A stretch of 32,600 bases of DNA from Gammaproteobacteria bacterium (GTDB taxonomy: Bacteria; Pseudomonadota; Gammaproteobacteria; Chromatiales; Chromatiaceae), in the NCBI GenBank assembly GCA_020445405.1, contig JAGRGQ010000044.1, forward strand, positions 1 through 32,600, written 5' to 3'. Below are positions 1 to 7,787 of the stretch, piece by piece. Every line of letters begins with the position of its first letter. Positions within the stretch are counted from its first letter, which is position 1. The position numbers and the translations under genes are program-made. Below the pieces are notes generated by a model, which was not told the origin of the DNA, did no database searches, and saw nothing but the letters and a program-made list of their open reading frames with translations.

Positions 1-133
1 TCCATGATCCAAACCAGATGACGCTGGTATCTTCACCCAGCTCCTGGTGAATTTTGTAAGCCACCTGGGCAGCCAGCTCTTTTACCCTGGATGGGATCTC
101 TTGCATTGTCTTTTCGGCAGTGGCTGGGGTCAT
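1..133 (-). CDS. MntA-like nucleotidyltransferase, N-terminal fragment (runs off left edge)
   Basis: The first 44 residues of a minus-strand protein start at an ATG at 131-133 and run off the left edge. They end in VIWFGSW, which matches the beginning of the GS-x10-DxD active-site motif of minimal nucleotidyltransferases (MNT/MntA class, typically FGSWAKG...). The residues before it form a predicted amphipathic helix (KELAAQVAYKIHQEL), which is usual just before that motif. Family members act as antitoxins that modify a partner HEPN/HepT RNase, or as stand-alone nucleotidyltransferases. The catalytic Asp residues and any partner gene lie outside the window, so the function is inferred from the motif alone. 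It is a different gene from the complete MntA at 6687-7097. Confidence 0.65.
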   Translation of the reverse strand, partial: MTPATAEKTMQEIPSRVKELAAQVAYKIHQELGEDTSVIWFGSW

Positions 134-208
134 ATTGTGATTGTAACGTACGCGCTGGTTTGCTGAAACAGGCCGGGATCCAGTAACAACTTGAATAGCG
201 CAGCCTGG

Positions 209-235
209 ATTCCGGATCTTCGCTTCGTCCGGAAT
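209..235. repeat. Dispersed hairpin repeat, CCGGAATGACG family
   Basis: ATTCCGGA (209-216) and TCCGGAAT (228-235) are perfect inverted arms around an 11-base loop, flanked by CTGG on the left and GACGG on the right. The same layout (TGGAT-x-CCGG ... CCGG-x-ATGACG) recurs at 7212-7231 and 27873-27894, so this is one copy of a short interspersed palindromic repeat. It sits in the gap between two minus-strand genes. Confidence 0.7.
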
Positions 236-256
236 GACGGATTAGTCAGACCTTCC

Positions 257-1669
257 CTAGGGAATTCTGACATCCATATCCCGGTGCAGTTTCCGCAATT
301 CCACGGCAAGGGTCTGTTTTGTCTCCTCTTCGCCGTGCACGAGCCGGACCTGCTGCGGTTTCCTGCGCATTTGGTCAACGAAGTCAATCAGATCTTTCTG
401 ATCCGCGTGGGCGGAATAGCCGCTGATGGTGTGCACGCCTGCGCGGATGTCGTATCGTGTTCCGTCGAGTTCCACGTAGCCGCCGCGGGGACCGTATTTC
501 TGGATGATCCGTCCCGGAGTACCCGCCGCCTGATAGCCGACGAACAGCAGGTCGTGGCGCGCATCTCCGAGCATGGCTTTGAGGTAGTTGACGATCCGGC
601 CGCCGCTGCACATGCCGCTGGCGGCGATCACGATGGCCGGGCGTGCGGTTTTCGCGAGGTAGTCGACGGTCTGCAGATGAGTTTCGTGGCTGTCGATGGT
701 GGTCAGCTGGTCAAAAGCCAGCGGATGCCGGCCGGTGCTGAGCCGGCGCTTCGCTTCCCTGTCCCAGTGGTCTCTGAGCTGTATGTAACCTTGCGTGAAA
801 TCCGCCGCCAGGGGTGAATCGATCAGAATGTCCAGATCGTCCCAGATCACCTGGGGTGCCGCCTGCTTCTGGCGATTCCGGTGAATGATATCCTCGAGTT
901 CGTAAAGCAGTTCCTGTGTCCGGCCGATGCTGAATGCGGGGATCAGTACACTGCCCCGGTTGGCCAGGGTCCGCAGCAACAGCTGCTGCAGACGCCGCCT
1001 TCGGTCTCTGCGGTTTTCGTGCAGCCGGTCACCGTAGGTGCTCTCCAATACCAGCGTATCCGCACCGTAAGGGGAGCTGGGAGCCGGCAGCAAGGGTGTA
1101 TAGGGTGCGCCAAGATCCCCGGAAAAGAGGATCCGGTGATCCTCCCTGTTCTGTTTCACATTCACTTCCACATAGGCGGAACCGAGGATGTGCCCCGCTG
1201 GTGAAAGCTTCACTTTCAGGGAGGTTCCGTTCAATCCGCCGCCCGCTATAACCTCATGCCACTGTTTGTAGGGCAAAGGAACGATTTGTTCCCGGATCCG
1301 TTTAAGAAAGCGGTCGATCAACCGCTGATTGCGCGTGAACCCGACTTTGAGTGCATCCTCCAGCACCATCGGCAGCAGATGGGCGGATGCCTGGGTGCAG
1401 ATGATGGGTCCTTTGAGACCCGCCGCCACCAGATAGGGGATCCGGCCCACGTGGTCGATATGCACGTGGGTTACGACCAATGCGGCCACATTCACCACCG
1501 GAAATTTTATTTCCAGTTGCTCTGCGGAAGCGCCGTCCGATGCGGTTTCCGCCCCCTGGAACAGACCGCAGTCGATAAGTATGGATAGGCCGTCAGGCAG
1601 TATGACCTGGTGGCAGGAGCCTGTGACCCCGTCGACTGCGCCGTGATGGATGATTTCAGGGGTCAACAT
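257..1669 (-). CDS. MBL-fold beta-CASP RNA-processing metallo-hydrolase
   Basis: This is a 470-residue enzyme of the metallo-beta-lactamase/beta-CASP family (CPSF73/YSH1-like RNA nucleases), expected to cut RNA in the cytoplasm using two zinc ions. The zinc ligands are visible: THVHIDH at 67-73 (HxHxDH), AGH at 158-160, SGDLG at 183-187, SAHAD at 419-423 and LVHGEEE at 443-449. The beta-CASP insertion spans roughly residues 210-370 and contains ASGMCSGGR (350-358), typical of the group. The C-terminal part matches the RNA-metabolising MBL domain. Length is normal for bacterial members. The start is an ATG with no obvious Shine-Dalgarno. The gene follows the export operon after a 289-bp gap holding two hairpin repeats, so it is probably expressed independently. 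The exact RNA substrate is unknown. Confidence 0.85.
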   Translation of the reverse strand: MLTPEIIHHGAVDGVTGSCHQVILPDGLSILIDCGLFQGAETASDGASAEQLEIKFPVVNVAALVVTHVHIDHVGRIPYLVAAGLKGPIICTQASAHLLPMVLEDALKVGFTRNQRLIDRFLKRIREQIVPLPYKQWHEVIAGGGLNGTSLKVKLSPAGHILGSAYVEVNVKQNREDHRILFSGDLGAPYTPLLPAPSSPYGADTLVLESTYGDRLHENRRDRRRRLQQLLLRTLANRGSVLIPAFSIGRTQELLYELEDIIHRNRQKQAAPQVIWDDLDILIDSPLAADFTQGYIQLRDHWDREAKRRLSTGRHPLAFDQLTTIDSHETHLQTVDYLAKTARPAIVIAASGMCSGGRIVNYLKAMLGDARHDLLFVGYQAAGTPGRIIQKYGPRGGYVELDGTRYDIRAGVHTISGYSAHADQKDLIDFVDQMRRKPQQVRLVHGEEETKQTLAVELRKLHRDMDVRIP

Positions 1670-1752
1670 GAAAAAATAGTGGCTTTTGCTCTTGCCATCA
1701 CAGCTGGTGCAAAAATGCCCTCTCTCAGAGGGTATTGTAAAAGGTCGCGTCC

Positions 1753-1773
1753 CTTCTCCCTTCGGGGGAGAAG
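1753..1773. repeat. Hairpin repeat, CTTCTCCC family
   Basis: CTTCTCCC (1753-1760) and GGGAGAAG (1766-1773) are perfect inverted arms with a TTCGG loop. The surrounding bases (GCGTCCC before; later GAGGATGAGGGTGATA) look like the ends of an interspersed element with internal sequence up to about 1840. Related sequences occur at 20516-20533 and 23611-23631. No T-run follows on either strand, so a terminator role is not supported. Confidence 0.6.
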
Positions 1774-1874
1774 GCTACGACTCCATGGATGGAGTCGGTA
1801 GAGCGAAGCAGGAGCCCGAGCCGAGGATGAGGGTGATATAAATCAAAGTCTTAGCACTTTTGATAGTTGGGTTT

Positions 1875-1900
1875 GGTGGAACCGCTTCGCTTGTTCCACC
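1875..1900. repeat. Inverted repeat hairpin GGTGGAAC/GTTCCACC
   Basis: Perfect 8-base arms, GGTGGAAC (1875-1882) and GTTCCACC (1893-1900), flank a 10-base loop (CGCTTCGCTT). It lies about 60 bases past the stop of the tyrosine autokinase gene, where it could protect the mRNA end. No U-tract follows on the minus strand. It looks like another short dispersed palindrome. Confidence 0.6.
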
Positions 1901-1958
1901 CTACCTATTGCCGTTCGCTGGCAGCCAATTCCATTTCGGCTTTGGGAATGGCTGAGGT

Positions 1959-4268
1959 TCATTGATAATCAGATCCGTCCTTGGCTCCAAGCCCCCCCAA
2001 TATACCTTTCGATTTTTTCCGGCTGTACGAATACTGGTACGTATACCGCTTGTATCCGTAGCCATAACTGTAGCGGCTGCTGTACAACGCCATATCATTG
2101 AATATCAGACCCCGCACATCCACGCCTGCCTGCTGAAGCCGCTTCACGGTCTGCTCGAGTTCGTGCATGGAGTGCCGGCCGGCGCGCGCCAGAACCAGAG
2201 TGGTTCCGGCCTGACGGCCGATAATGGCAGCATCGGTCACCGCAAGCACCGGGGGTGCGTCCAGCAGCACGAAGTCGAATGATGATGACAGCGCCTTCAA
2301 ATGAAGGTTGAAGTTTTCGTTCAACAGCAGTTCCGCGGGGTTTGGCGGAAGCTTGCCGCTGGAAATAACATATAGATTTTCGATGTACGTCTTATTGACA
2401 ACCTGGCCTAACTCTTGCTCCCTCGCGATCAATTCGGAGAGGCCCGGACTTCTTGGGATTCTCAGCTGGCGATGCAGAATGCCTTTGCGTAGGTCGCAGT
2501 CGACGATGACGACCCGTTTGCCTGACAGGGCCAATACAGCCGCCAGATTGGTCGAGATGAAGGTTTTGCCGATAGCCGGACTGGGGCCGGTTATCAACAG
2601 AATGTTGTCCGGCGCATCTATCAAGCGGAAATGGAGTGTCGTACGCAGGCTGCGCAGGCTTTCGATGGCCGGGTCCTCGTTTGCGTGCTCAGTCAGCAGC
2701 ACGGCCTCCTGGCCTCTCCGTTTTCCGGTCTTATCAATTTTCTCCTGCTGTTCGCTGTGGGGCACGCTGGCGAACACCGGAATGCCCAACTGCCGCTCCG
2801 CCTCATCCGGGTCTTCCACACCGCTTTGCAGTTTTCTGTTGATAAAAATGACGAGCAGCGAGAGAAACAGTCCCAGCATTGTGGCGATAATCATGATCCT
2901 GCTTTTTCTCGGTTCTATCGGGCCTGATACGACGGAGGAGTCGATAATCCGCACGTTGCCTACCGTCCCCGCCTTGGCCACGCGCAGCTCCTGTGCGGTG
3001 TTCAACAGCGCGGTATAGAGAGCGGTGTTAACCTGGACATCCCGCTCCAGTTTCAGCACCTCCTGCTGCGTGTCCGGCAGATTCTCAACCTTTTTGTCCA
3101 GTGCATCCAGCGTTGATCGCAGACGGGCAATCTTGCGATCTATCGCCTGCATGGTGGGATGCGCCGGCTTGAATCGCTGCCGGAGCTCTTCGCGCTCCTG
3201 CTGCAAACCGACAAGCTGGCTCTCCACACTGACGACCGACGCCAGCACGGTTTGGGTCTCCTGCGCCAGGTCGATCGAGCCCTTCTCCAGCCGGTAGCTG
3301 TTGTAGAGCATCTCCGCGGCGTTCACCTTGTCCTTCAGCGGCGGCAGCTGCTCTCCCAGAAAATTGAGGGTTCTCTCCGCCTCTTCGGAGCGCCACTCGA
3401 CATTCTGGCGCACATAGACATTGGCAATCTCATCCAGGGTTCTGACGATTACGTTTCTGTCAGAGCCGGTCAGGTTCAAAGCCAGCATGGCGGACTGCCT
3501 CCCCTTCTCCGCCACACTCAATCGCTCCTGAATCTGGCCTATCGCCGAAAGTTCGGAGCGCCGGACAACAGTGAAGTGAGTGTCCGGCCTTGACTTGAGC
3601 AGCGAGGTGAAGATGGAAACCTTGCCAACGCCTTCGAGGATTGCTTCTGTCCGCACGCCCACCGTCCCTTCCAGGATCAGTCGCTCTTCCGGGTAATAGA
3701 GGCGATACTCCCCCTGCTTTCCCGCCACCAGTGTCAGCGGCCTGTCGAGCAAAGCGTCCGGCACCTCCAGTGATTCGAGTTTGATCTCCTCTCCGCCCCA
3801 GGCGTATTCCGGCAGGTTGAACCAGGCCTTGGCCACCTCTCCGCCTGCGGGTTTGAATACGCGGGATATACCCCTGCCGATTTTCGGAAAATATCTGGGT
3901 TCGGCGTACAGGTCGAGTTTCAGGTTGCGGACCACTTTGCCCAGCACCATGCGTGACTTGAGGATCTCGATCTCCGCATTGAGCGGTGTCTCCATCTGGA
4001 TAAACGAGGAGACATCCTCCAGCGCACCCAGGGTCGACTGCTTCTCTTCAACCTGGAGCAGTGCATCCGCCTTGTAGACCGGCGTGGAGAAGGTCGCGAT
4101 CGCAACGCCCAGCAGTGTGCCAATCGCGGTAAGAAGAATGATCAGCCATCTGTGTTCGAGGAAGAGACCGATGTAGTGGCGCAGATCCAGCCCTTCATCT
4201 TCCAGATCGTAGAGTTGCAGATCCGGGTTTGGTTGAGACGGGATTGTTTGTTCGGTTGGGGCTCGCAT
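1959..4268 (-). CDS. wzc: Polysaccharide co-polymerase/tyrosine autokinase (Wzc-type BY-kinase)
   Basis: This 769-residue inner-membrane protein controls chain length and export of exopolysaccharide with the Wza channel. The N-terminal Wzz domain has a first membrane segment at about residues 41-60, a long periplasmic coiled-coil region to about 450, and a second membrane segment at about 457-476. The cytoplasmic kinase domain shows Walker A GPSPAIGKT (561-569), Walker A' VVIVDCD (586-592) and Walker B VLLDAPP (667-673). The C-terminus carries nine tyrosines between 729 and 748, the autophosphorylation cluster removed by the phosphatase encoded two genes upstream. Wzz and kinase parts are fused as in proteobacterial Wzc. 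The start is an ATG three bases after the wza stop, so the genes are co-transcribed. The sugar polymer is not identifiable from this window. Confidence 0.93.
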   Translation of the reverse strand: MRAPTEQTIPSQPNPDLQLYDLEDEGLDLRHYIGLFLEHRWLIILLTAIGTLLGVAIATFSTPVYKADALLQVEEKQSTLGALEDVSSFIQMETPLNAEIEILKSRMVLGKVVRNLKLDLYAEPRYFPKIGRGISRVFKPAGGEVAKAWFNLPEYAWGGEEIKLESLEVPDALLDRPLTLVAGKQGEYRLYYPEERLILEGTVGVRTEAILEGVGKVSIFTSLLKSRPDTHFTVVRRSELSAIGQIQERLSVAEKGRQSAMLALNLTGSDRNVIVRTLDEIANVYVRQNVEWRSEEAERTLNFLGEQLPPLKDKVNAAEMLYNSYRLEKGSIDLAQETQTVLASVVSVESQLVGLQQEREELRQRFKPAHPTMQAIDRKIARLRSTLDALDKKVENLPDTQQEVLKLERDVQVNTALYTALLNTAQELRVAKAGTVGNVRIIDSSVVSGPIEPRKSRIMIIATMLGLFLSLLVIFINRKLQSGVEDPDEAERQLGIPVFASVPHSEQQEKIDKTGKRRGQEAVLLTEHANEDPAIESLRSLRTTLHFRLIDAPDNILLITGPSPAIGKTFISTNLAAVLALSGKRVVIVDCDLRKGILHRQLRIPRSPGLSELIAREQELGQVVNKTYIENLYVISSGKLPPNPAELLLNENFNLHLKALSSSFDFVLLDAPPVLAVTDAAIIGRQAGTTLVLARAGRHSMHELEQTVKRLQQAGVDVRGLIFNDMALYSSRYSYGYGYKRYTYQYSYSRKKSKGILGGLGAKDGSDYQ

Positions 4269-4271
4269 TGG

Positions 4272-5408
4272 TTATCTGCCACCCTTGAACAGCGGGAAGC
4301 TGGTGCCGCTGGCGGTGCTGAGCGAACTGAGCGTCGGCAGCACGTTGTTGATCACCCGGTTCCAGCGAACCAGTTCCGATACGTCCACGTAGATCACGTC
4401 CCTGGGCTGCAGCGGAAAGCGGTCTGCCAGCAGCATGGCATCCGGTGTGCGCGCATCGAGATGATAGAGTTCTGGCGTGCCGTTGTTGCCGCGCATCACG
4501 AATATCTGGCTCGGGTCGGCGGTGTTGTTGTCGACGTCGCCCGCATCGCTGATCGCTTCCGCCAGCGTCTTGCGGCTCTTGTTCATCAGCAGGGACCCGG
4601 GATTGTTGACTTCGCCCAGCACGAATATCTTGTTCAGCTGGCGGTCGGGTACGTTGATCACATCGCCGGGTTCCAGCAGCACATTCTGCTCGACGTTGCC
4701 GTTTTCGTACAACGCCTGCAGGTCGAGGCGGTAGGTCTTATCTTTTCTCGTCAGCGTGATGTTGCGGTAGTCCGCATCGCTGGTGAAACCGTCCGCCTGG
4801 TTCACCATCTCCAATACCGTGGGCGCGATGTCGGTCACTCTTTTTATACCGGGGTTTCTCACCTCTCCCACGACATAGATGCGCTTGCTTCTGAACTCAG
4901 CCATGCGCACTTCCAGCTGCACATTCTCGATCACCCGGGAGAGCGCTTTTGTGAGCAGGTCGCGTACCTCCCTCACGTTCAGCCCCGCCACATGCACTAT
5001 ACCCGCGTACGGGTAGTAGATGGTGCCGTTCTCGTTGATTACGGTACCGGACTGTTCCGCGGAGCGCTCGGATCCGGCGGGGATGGTCAGTTCCGGGTGG
5101 TCCCAGACGATGATGCTGAGAATATCCCCTGAGCCCAGCTTGTAACTGTACTCTTCTATCAGCGGATCAGGAGAGCCTATTTGCGGGTAGAAATCCCGCT
5201 CCTGCTGCATGATCAGTTCCGCCGTGATCGGCTGGATGGAGACGTTCTCCGGCTGCCTGACTTCGTCATCCTTTGCCGGGAGGCGGATGTTGGATCTGTT
5301 GTCCGGGAAATTGGCATTCATGCCCGGCGCTATTGCGCAGCCTGAAAGGATTGACAGGGTGGCAATGGCGGCCAGTAGTTTTGTGATCGATGTATGGGTG
5401 CGCTGCAT
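4272..5408 (-). CDS. wza: Outer-membrane polysaccharide export lipoprotein (Wza/OPX family)
   Basis: This 378-residue exporter matches the usual Wza length. It begins with a lipoprotein signal peptide: a basic start, a hydrophobic stretch and lipobox LSGC with Cys at residue 24. A Poly_export domain begins near residue 87 (SYKLGSGDILSIIVWDHPEL, a hallmark of the family). Two SLBB-type domains follow, around KRIYVVGEVRNPG and KIFVLGEVNNPG. The protein should form the octameric channel that lets the polymer cross the outer membrane, docking on the Wzc-like kinase encoded immediately downstream. The gene lies 52 bp after the phosphatase gene and 3 bp before the kinase gene, in one operon. Its own Shine-Dalgarno is weak. 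Confidence 0.92.
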   Translation of the reverse strand: MQRTHTSITKLLAAIATLSILSGCAIAPGMNANFPDNRSNIRLPAKDDEVRQPENVSIQPITAELIMQQERDFYPQIGSPDPLIEEYSYKLGSGDILSIIVWDHPELTIPAGSERSAEQSGTVINENGTIYYPYAGIVHVAGLNVREVRDLLTKALSRVIENVQLEVRMAEFRSKRIYVVGEVRNPGIKRVTDIAPTVLEMVNQADGFTSDADYRNITLTRKDKTYRLDLQALYENGNVEQNVLLEPGDVINVPDRQLNKIFVLGEVNNPGSLLMNKSRKTLAEAISDAGDVDNNTADPSQIFVMRGNNGTPELYHLDARTPDAMLLADRFPLQPRDVIYVDVSELVRWNRVINNVLPTLSSLSTASGTSFPLFKGGR

Positions 5409-5460
5409 CAGTTCTGCCGTTGTTGGTTTACTGTTTATTCTCTATCGTTCGGGACAAGCG

Positions 5461-5910
5461 CTAACTGTTGACTATTTTTGCACTCCACTCTTGGACTGCC
5501 TGCTCAATCTGTTCAAAAGCCGTCTGGAATGCGCTGAAATCCTGCATGTAGGGATCCCTGATTTCGGTTTCCGACCAGTGCCCCAACAGGAACACCTTGC
5601 CCCGGGCCGTGGGGTGTTGGTGTTGTATCTCATCGAGCTGGGATCGCTCCATGACGAGCACCAGATCCGCCCAGTTTACCAGACTCTGATTCAACTGCCG
5701 GGCGACATGTCGTGAGACATCGATCCCCTTTTCCAGCAGCAGTGTCTTGGCTTTGTCGTCTGTGTGCTGCCCCACCAGCGCGCTGACGCCGGCAGACTGC
5801 ACAATGGTTTCTGTGTTGCCTGCCTCGCTCAAGCCGTTGCGCATCAATGCCTCGGCCATCGGGCTGCGGCAGATGTTGCCGACACAGACAATCAGGATTT
5901 TTTCAAACAA
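5461..5910 (-). CDS. wzb: Low-molecular-weight protein-tyrosine phosphatase (Wzb type)
   Basis: This 149-residue enzyme has the family's P-loop CVGNICRS at residues 9-16, with nucleophile Cys9 and Arg15. The general-acid loop is RDPY (Asp119). It should dephosphorylate the tyrosine cluster of the Wzc-like kinase, cycling polysaccharide export. It is the first gene of the operon phosphatase-wza-wzc. The only in-frame start at the right place is TTG (5908-5910): an in-frame TAA lies two codons upstream, the next Met is residue 18 beyond the P-loop, and no Shine-Dalgarno precedes it. An ops/JUMPstart element ends 38 bases upstream. A weak start without a ribosome-binding site fits RfaH-dependent translation (inference). 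Confidence 0.9.
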   Translation of the reverse strand: MFEKILIVCVGNICRSPMAEALMRNGLSEAGNTETIVQSAGVSALVGQHTDDKAKTLLLEKGIDVSRHVARQLNQSLVNWADLVLVMERSQLDEIQHQHPTARGKVFLLGHWSETEIRDPYMQDFSAFQTAFEQIEQAVQEWSAKIVNS

Positions 5911-5948
5911 AAGTTATGTGAGGATCTGTCTGGGTTTGTTGGTTCAGG

Positions 5949-5978
5949 CACGCTACCGCCCTACTGTGCAGGGCACTG
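5949..5978 (-). promoter_or_regulatory. JUMPstart/ops element for RfaH
   Basis: Read on the minus strand, 5978-5969 is CAGTGCCCTG and 5960-5949 is GGCGGTAGCGTG, separated by CACAGTAG. The second block is identical to the core of the E. coli ops pause element, and the first matches the left end of the JUMPstart consensus (CAGTGCYCTG). The whole is about nine bases shorter than the 39-bp E. coli JUMPstart. It lies 38 bases upstream of the phosphatase start, in the leader of the export operon. RfaH is known to bind ops in the non-template strand of paused RNA polymerase. A factor of that type is encoded at 7284-7787. Confidence 0.85.
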
Positions 5979-6068
5979 TATAAAATTTGTTCGCAATCTG
6001 TATCACCCCGATAACCATTCGGCAAGGTTTCGACCGCCTCTGTTTTGAGCGTCTTCCGCAGCCATAAC

Positions 6069-6085
6069 TTTAGTAAATAACTAAA
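6069..6085. other. Small inverted repeat in the leader of the export operon
   Basis: TTTAGT (6069-6074) and ACTAAA (6080-6085) are perfect arms around AAATA, in the AT-rich gap 5911-6286 between the HepT stop and the phosphatase start. It lies about 90 bases upstream of the ops element, where the operon promoter would be expected. It could be an operator half-site pair, but arms this short can arise by chance in AT-rich DNA. Apart from this and the ops element, I see no gene in this 376-bp gap, and no clear sigma-70 promoter. Confidence 0.25.
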
Positions 6086-6286
6086 TTATCGGAATCGTTG
6101 GCTAAGCTGAATTCTACCGGAATGTCAAAGGTTATTGAAAGGGGATTTTTCTGAAGTTTTCCGGAAGTTAATTCTTTTTTTATTCAATGGCTTAATTGAC
6201 TGTTGCGTTGTTTTCGATTCCGGCCTTTCGCAGTCATGGCAAGCGAATAAGTACGTACAAGATGTCCGTTTGATTTGCTTAAACTG

Positions 6287-6700
6287 TTATAGAAACTGGG
6301 CAAAAACTCGTTGCAGTTCTTTTATGTCATTCAAACTCTCCCGAAGTACTTCATGCACAATGGAGCGATTTACTTCCAGGTAGTCGTGAACGAGAATATT
6401 TCGGAAACCTATCAGTCGTATCCACTTGGCGCAGAGTTCATCTGTGATATACCCGCTCGATTGAAATAACCTTGGTATATCACTACTTACAGTAACCGTG
6501 CCCAGTTCGTTGTCTGCCACCACATGACTAGCCATGTCGTTGATAACCTCTATTGAGAGCTGCAAAAACCGCTCTGCGCTGCCATAACGCTCCGGCTCCG
6601 TCACGAACTCTTCTTGATTGTAGTCACTGAGCTTCTTAACAATGGACAGATATTCATCCAGTTTCTGTAGTCTTCTTTTCAGTACTTCAGGTCTGACCAC
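6287..6700 (-). CDS. hepT: HepT-family HEPN RNase toxin (type VII toxin-antitoxin)
   Basis: This is the toxin of a MntA/HepT pair, an RNase of the HEPN superfamily. The catalytic R-x4-H-x-Y motif is intact: RNILVHDY with Arg100, His105 and Tyr107 (numbering from the GTG start). The protein is mostly helical, as expected (137 residues). I chose GTG at 6698-6700 because the homologous N-terminus usually begins with (M)VRPEVLxxRLxKLDEYL, and AGAGA stands seven bases upstream. An ATG at 6737-6739 would add 13 residues that read as an antisense-like extension over the antitoxin gene. The gene overlaps the end of mntA by 14 bp, so the two are translationally coupled. In studied pairs MntA AMPylates the Tyr of the RNase motif. 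Confidence 0.85.
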   Translation of the reverse strand: MVRPEVLKRRLQKLDEYLSIVKKLSDYNQEEFVTEPERYGSAERFLQLSIEVINDMASHVVADNELGTVTVSSDIPRLFQSSGYITDELCAKWIRLIGFRNILVHDYLEVNRSIVHEVLRESLNDIKELQRVFAQFL

Positions 6701-7097
6701 GTTCCAATCTCTTTTTATAGGCTTCGCGCTGGACGGCAAGTATCGGCTCGATATCGAAATACTCCCTCATCCCTCTGGAGTAATAGCCTCCACGGTCGAA
6801 CCCCTCCCGGGCATAAACGAGACAATTCTGCCGGATAGCCTCATAGCGCAATACCGGGTCTTCAATATCCAAAATCACTAGGTCCAGATTGTCCAGCCCC
6901 GCCTCTGTCATTGCGGCGAGCAGCTCAAGCTTCCTCTCTTTCAGCAGGTTATCTGCCGGGACCAGGGCGAGATCGATATCGCTCCCCTCTCTGGCGCGGC
7001 CCTCTGCCACTGACCCAAAAAGAAAGGCGGCTTCAACCTCAGGGAAGGATCGAAGCACGTTATGGAGCGTGTTTTTCAATTGCTTTAAATCAGGCAT
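6687..7097 (-). CDS. mntA: MntA-type nucleotidyltransferase antitoxin
   Basis: This 136-residue minimal nucleotidyltransferase carries the complete GS-x10-DxD signature: Gly28-Ser29 followed by Asp40 and Asp42 in GSVAEGRAREGSDID. A third acidic residue in LDLVILD (approx. residue 74) completes the metal site. It lies directly upstream of, and overlaps, the HepT toxin gene, which is the standard order of the type VII system. Known MntA proteins transfer AMP groups to a Tyr next to the HepT active site and so silence the RNase. The start is an ATG at 7095-7097. The pair is an insertion between the export operon and the rfaH/sugar transferase pair, all on the same strand. Confidence 0.88.
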   Translation of the reverse strand: MPDLKQLKNTLHNVLRSFPEVEAAFLFGSVAEGRAREGSDIDLALVPADNLLKERKLELLAAMTEAGLDNLDLVILDIEDPVLRYEAIRQNCLVYAREGFDRGGYYSRGMREYFDIEPILAVQREAYKKRLERGQT

Positions 7098-7211
7098 ACT
7101 TGGCCCTGGTCATTGAACTGGCGTCACCATCGATCGGCAGTTTTCTGTCATTATTACTCTGCCAATGGAATAGATGTCAATTCACTCCACCTGCTGTGCC
7201 TGTTTCACTGG

Positions 7212-7231
7212 ATGCCGGCTTTCGCCGGCAT
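7212..7231. repeat. Dispersed hairpin repeat, CCGGCATGACG family
   Basis: ATGCCGGC (7212-7219) and GCCGGCAT (7224-7231) are perfect arms around TTTC, flanked by CTGG and GACG. This is the second copy of the family also seen at 209-235 and 27873-27894. It lies in the 186-bp gap between mntA and the rfaH stop. No U-tract follows on either strand. Confidence 0.7.
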
Positions 7232-7283
7232 GACGCTGCACCGGTAAAGCCGGGGGAGTTAAGGATCCGCTATTTGAGACTTT

Positions 7284-7787
7284 TTAAACAGTACCCATCA
7301 ACAGATCATTGTCTATAGCGACGCTGTTTTGGCGGCCCAGCAGATCGAGCAGAATCATGGCGCGGTGCTCCCCGTTGGAGTGCTGGAATATGCCGGAGAT
7401 ATCTTTGAAGGGGCCGTCCACGACGATGACTTTCTGACCTGGCTGGAATTGCGTTTTGCCGATATCGATCAGTCCGGTCTCGGTGTCGGTGCGGGCGCGG
7501 AGCAGTTCAATCAACCCCTCAGGCACCGCGGCCGGTTCACCGCTGAACCGGACCAGATTGCTGACGCCGACGGTGGATCGGATGGCGGCCGTGCTCTGCA
7601 CCGCAACATCCATGTGCACAAACAGATAGCGGGAGAACAACGGCACGGTGCAGTCCAGCCACTTGCCCCGTCGTCGTCGTTTCTCGCTGGTCAACGGGAG
7701 ATAGGTCCTGATCTCCTGACGCTGCAGATTCTCTTCTGCCGCCGACTCTCTGTTTGGCTTGGTGTATACGGTATACCACTGTTTCAT
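7284..7787 (-). CDS. rfaH: RfaH-type transcription antiterminator (NusG paralogue)
   Basis: This 167-residue protein has the NGN domain at about residues 3-105, starting WYTVYTKPNRE, with FSRYLFVHMD in the middle, and a KOW domain at about 118-160. The KOW region reads KVIVVDGPFKDISGIF and then AMILLDLLGRQNSVAI, closer to RfaH (KVIITDGAF..., MLLLNLI...) than to NusG. RfaH binds RNA polymerase paused at ops elements, suppresses termination and recruits ribosomes. An ops element stands 1.3 kb downstream, before the export operon. The longer open frame would start at 7922, but ATG 7785-7787 gives the standard NGN start. This ATG overlaps the stop of the sugar transferase gene (ATGA), so the two are translationally coupled. 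Confidence 0.88.
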   Translation of the reverse strand: MKQWYTVYTKPNRESAAEENLQRQEIRTYLPLTSEKRRRRGKWLDCTVPLFSRYLFVHMDVAVQSTAAIRSTVGVSNLVRFSGEPAAVPEGLIELLRARTDTETGLIDIGKTQFQPGQKVIVVDGPFKDISGIFQHSNGEHRAMILLDLLGRQNSVAIDNDLLMGTV

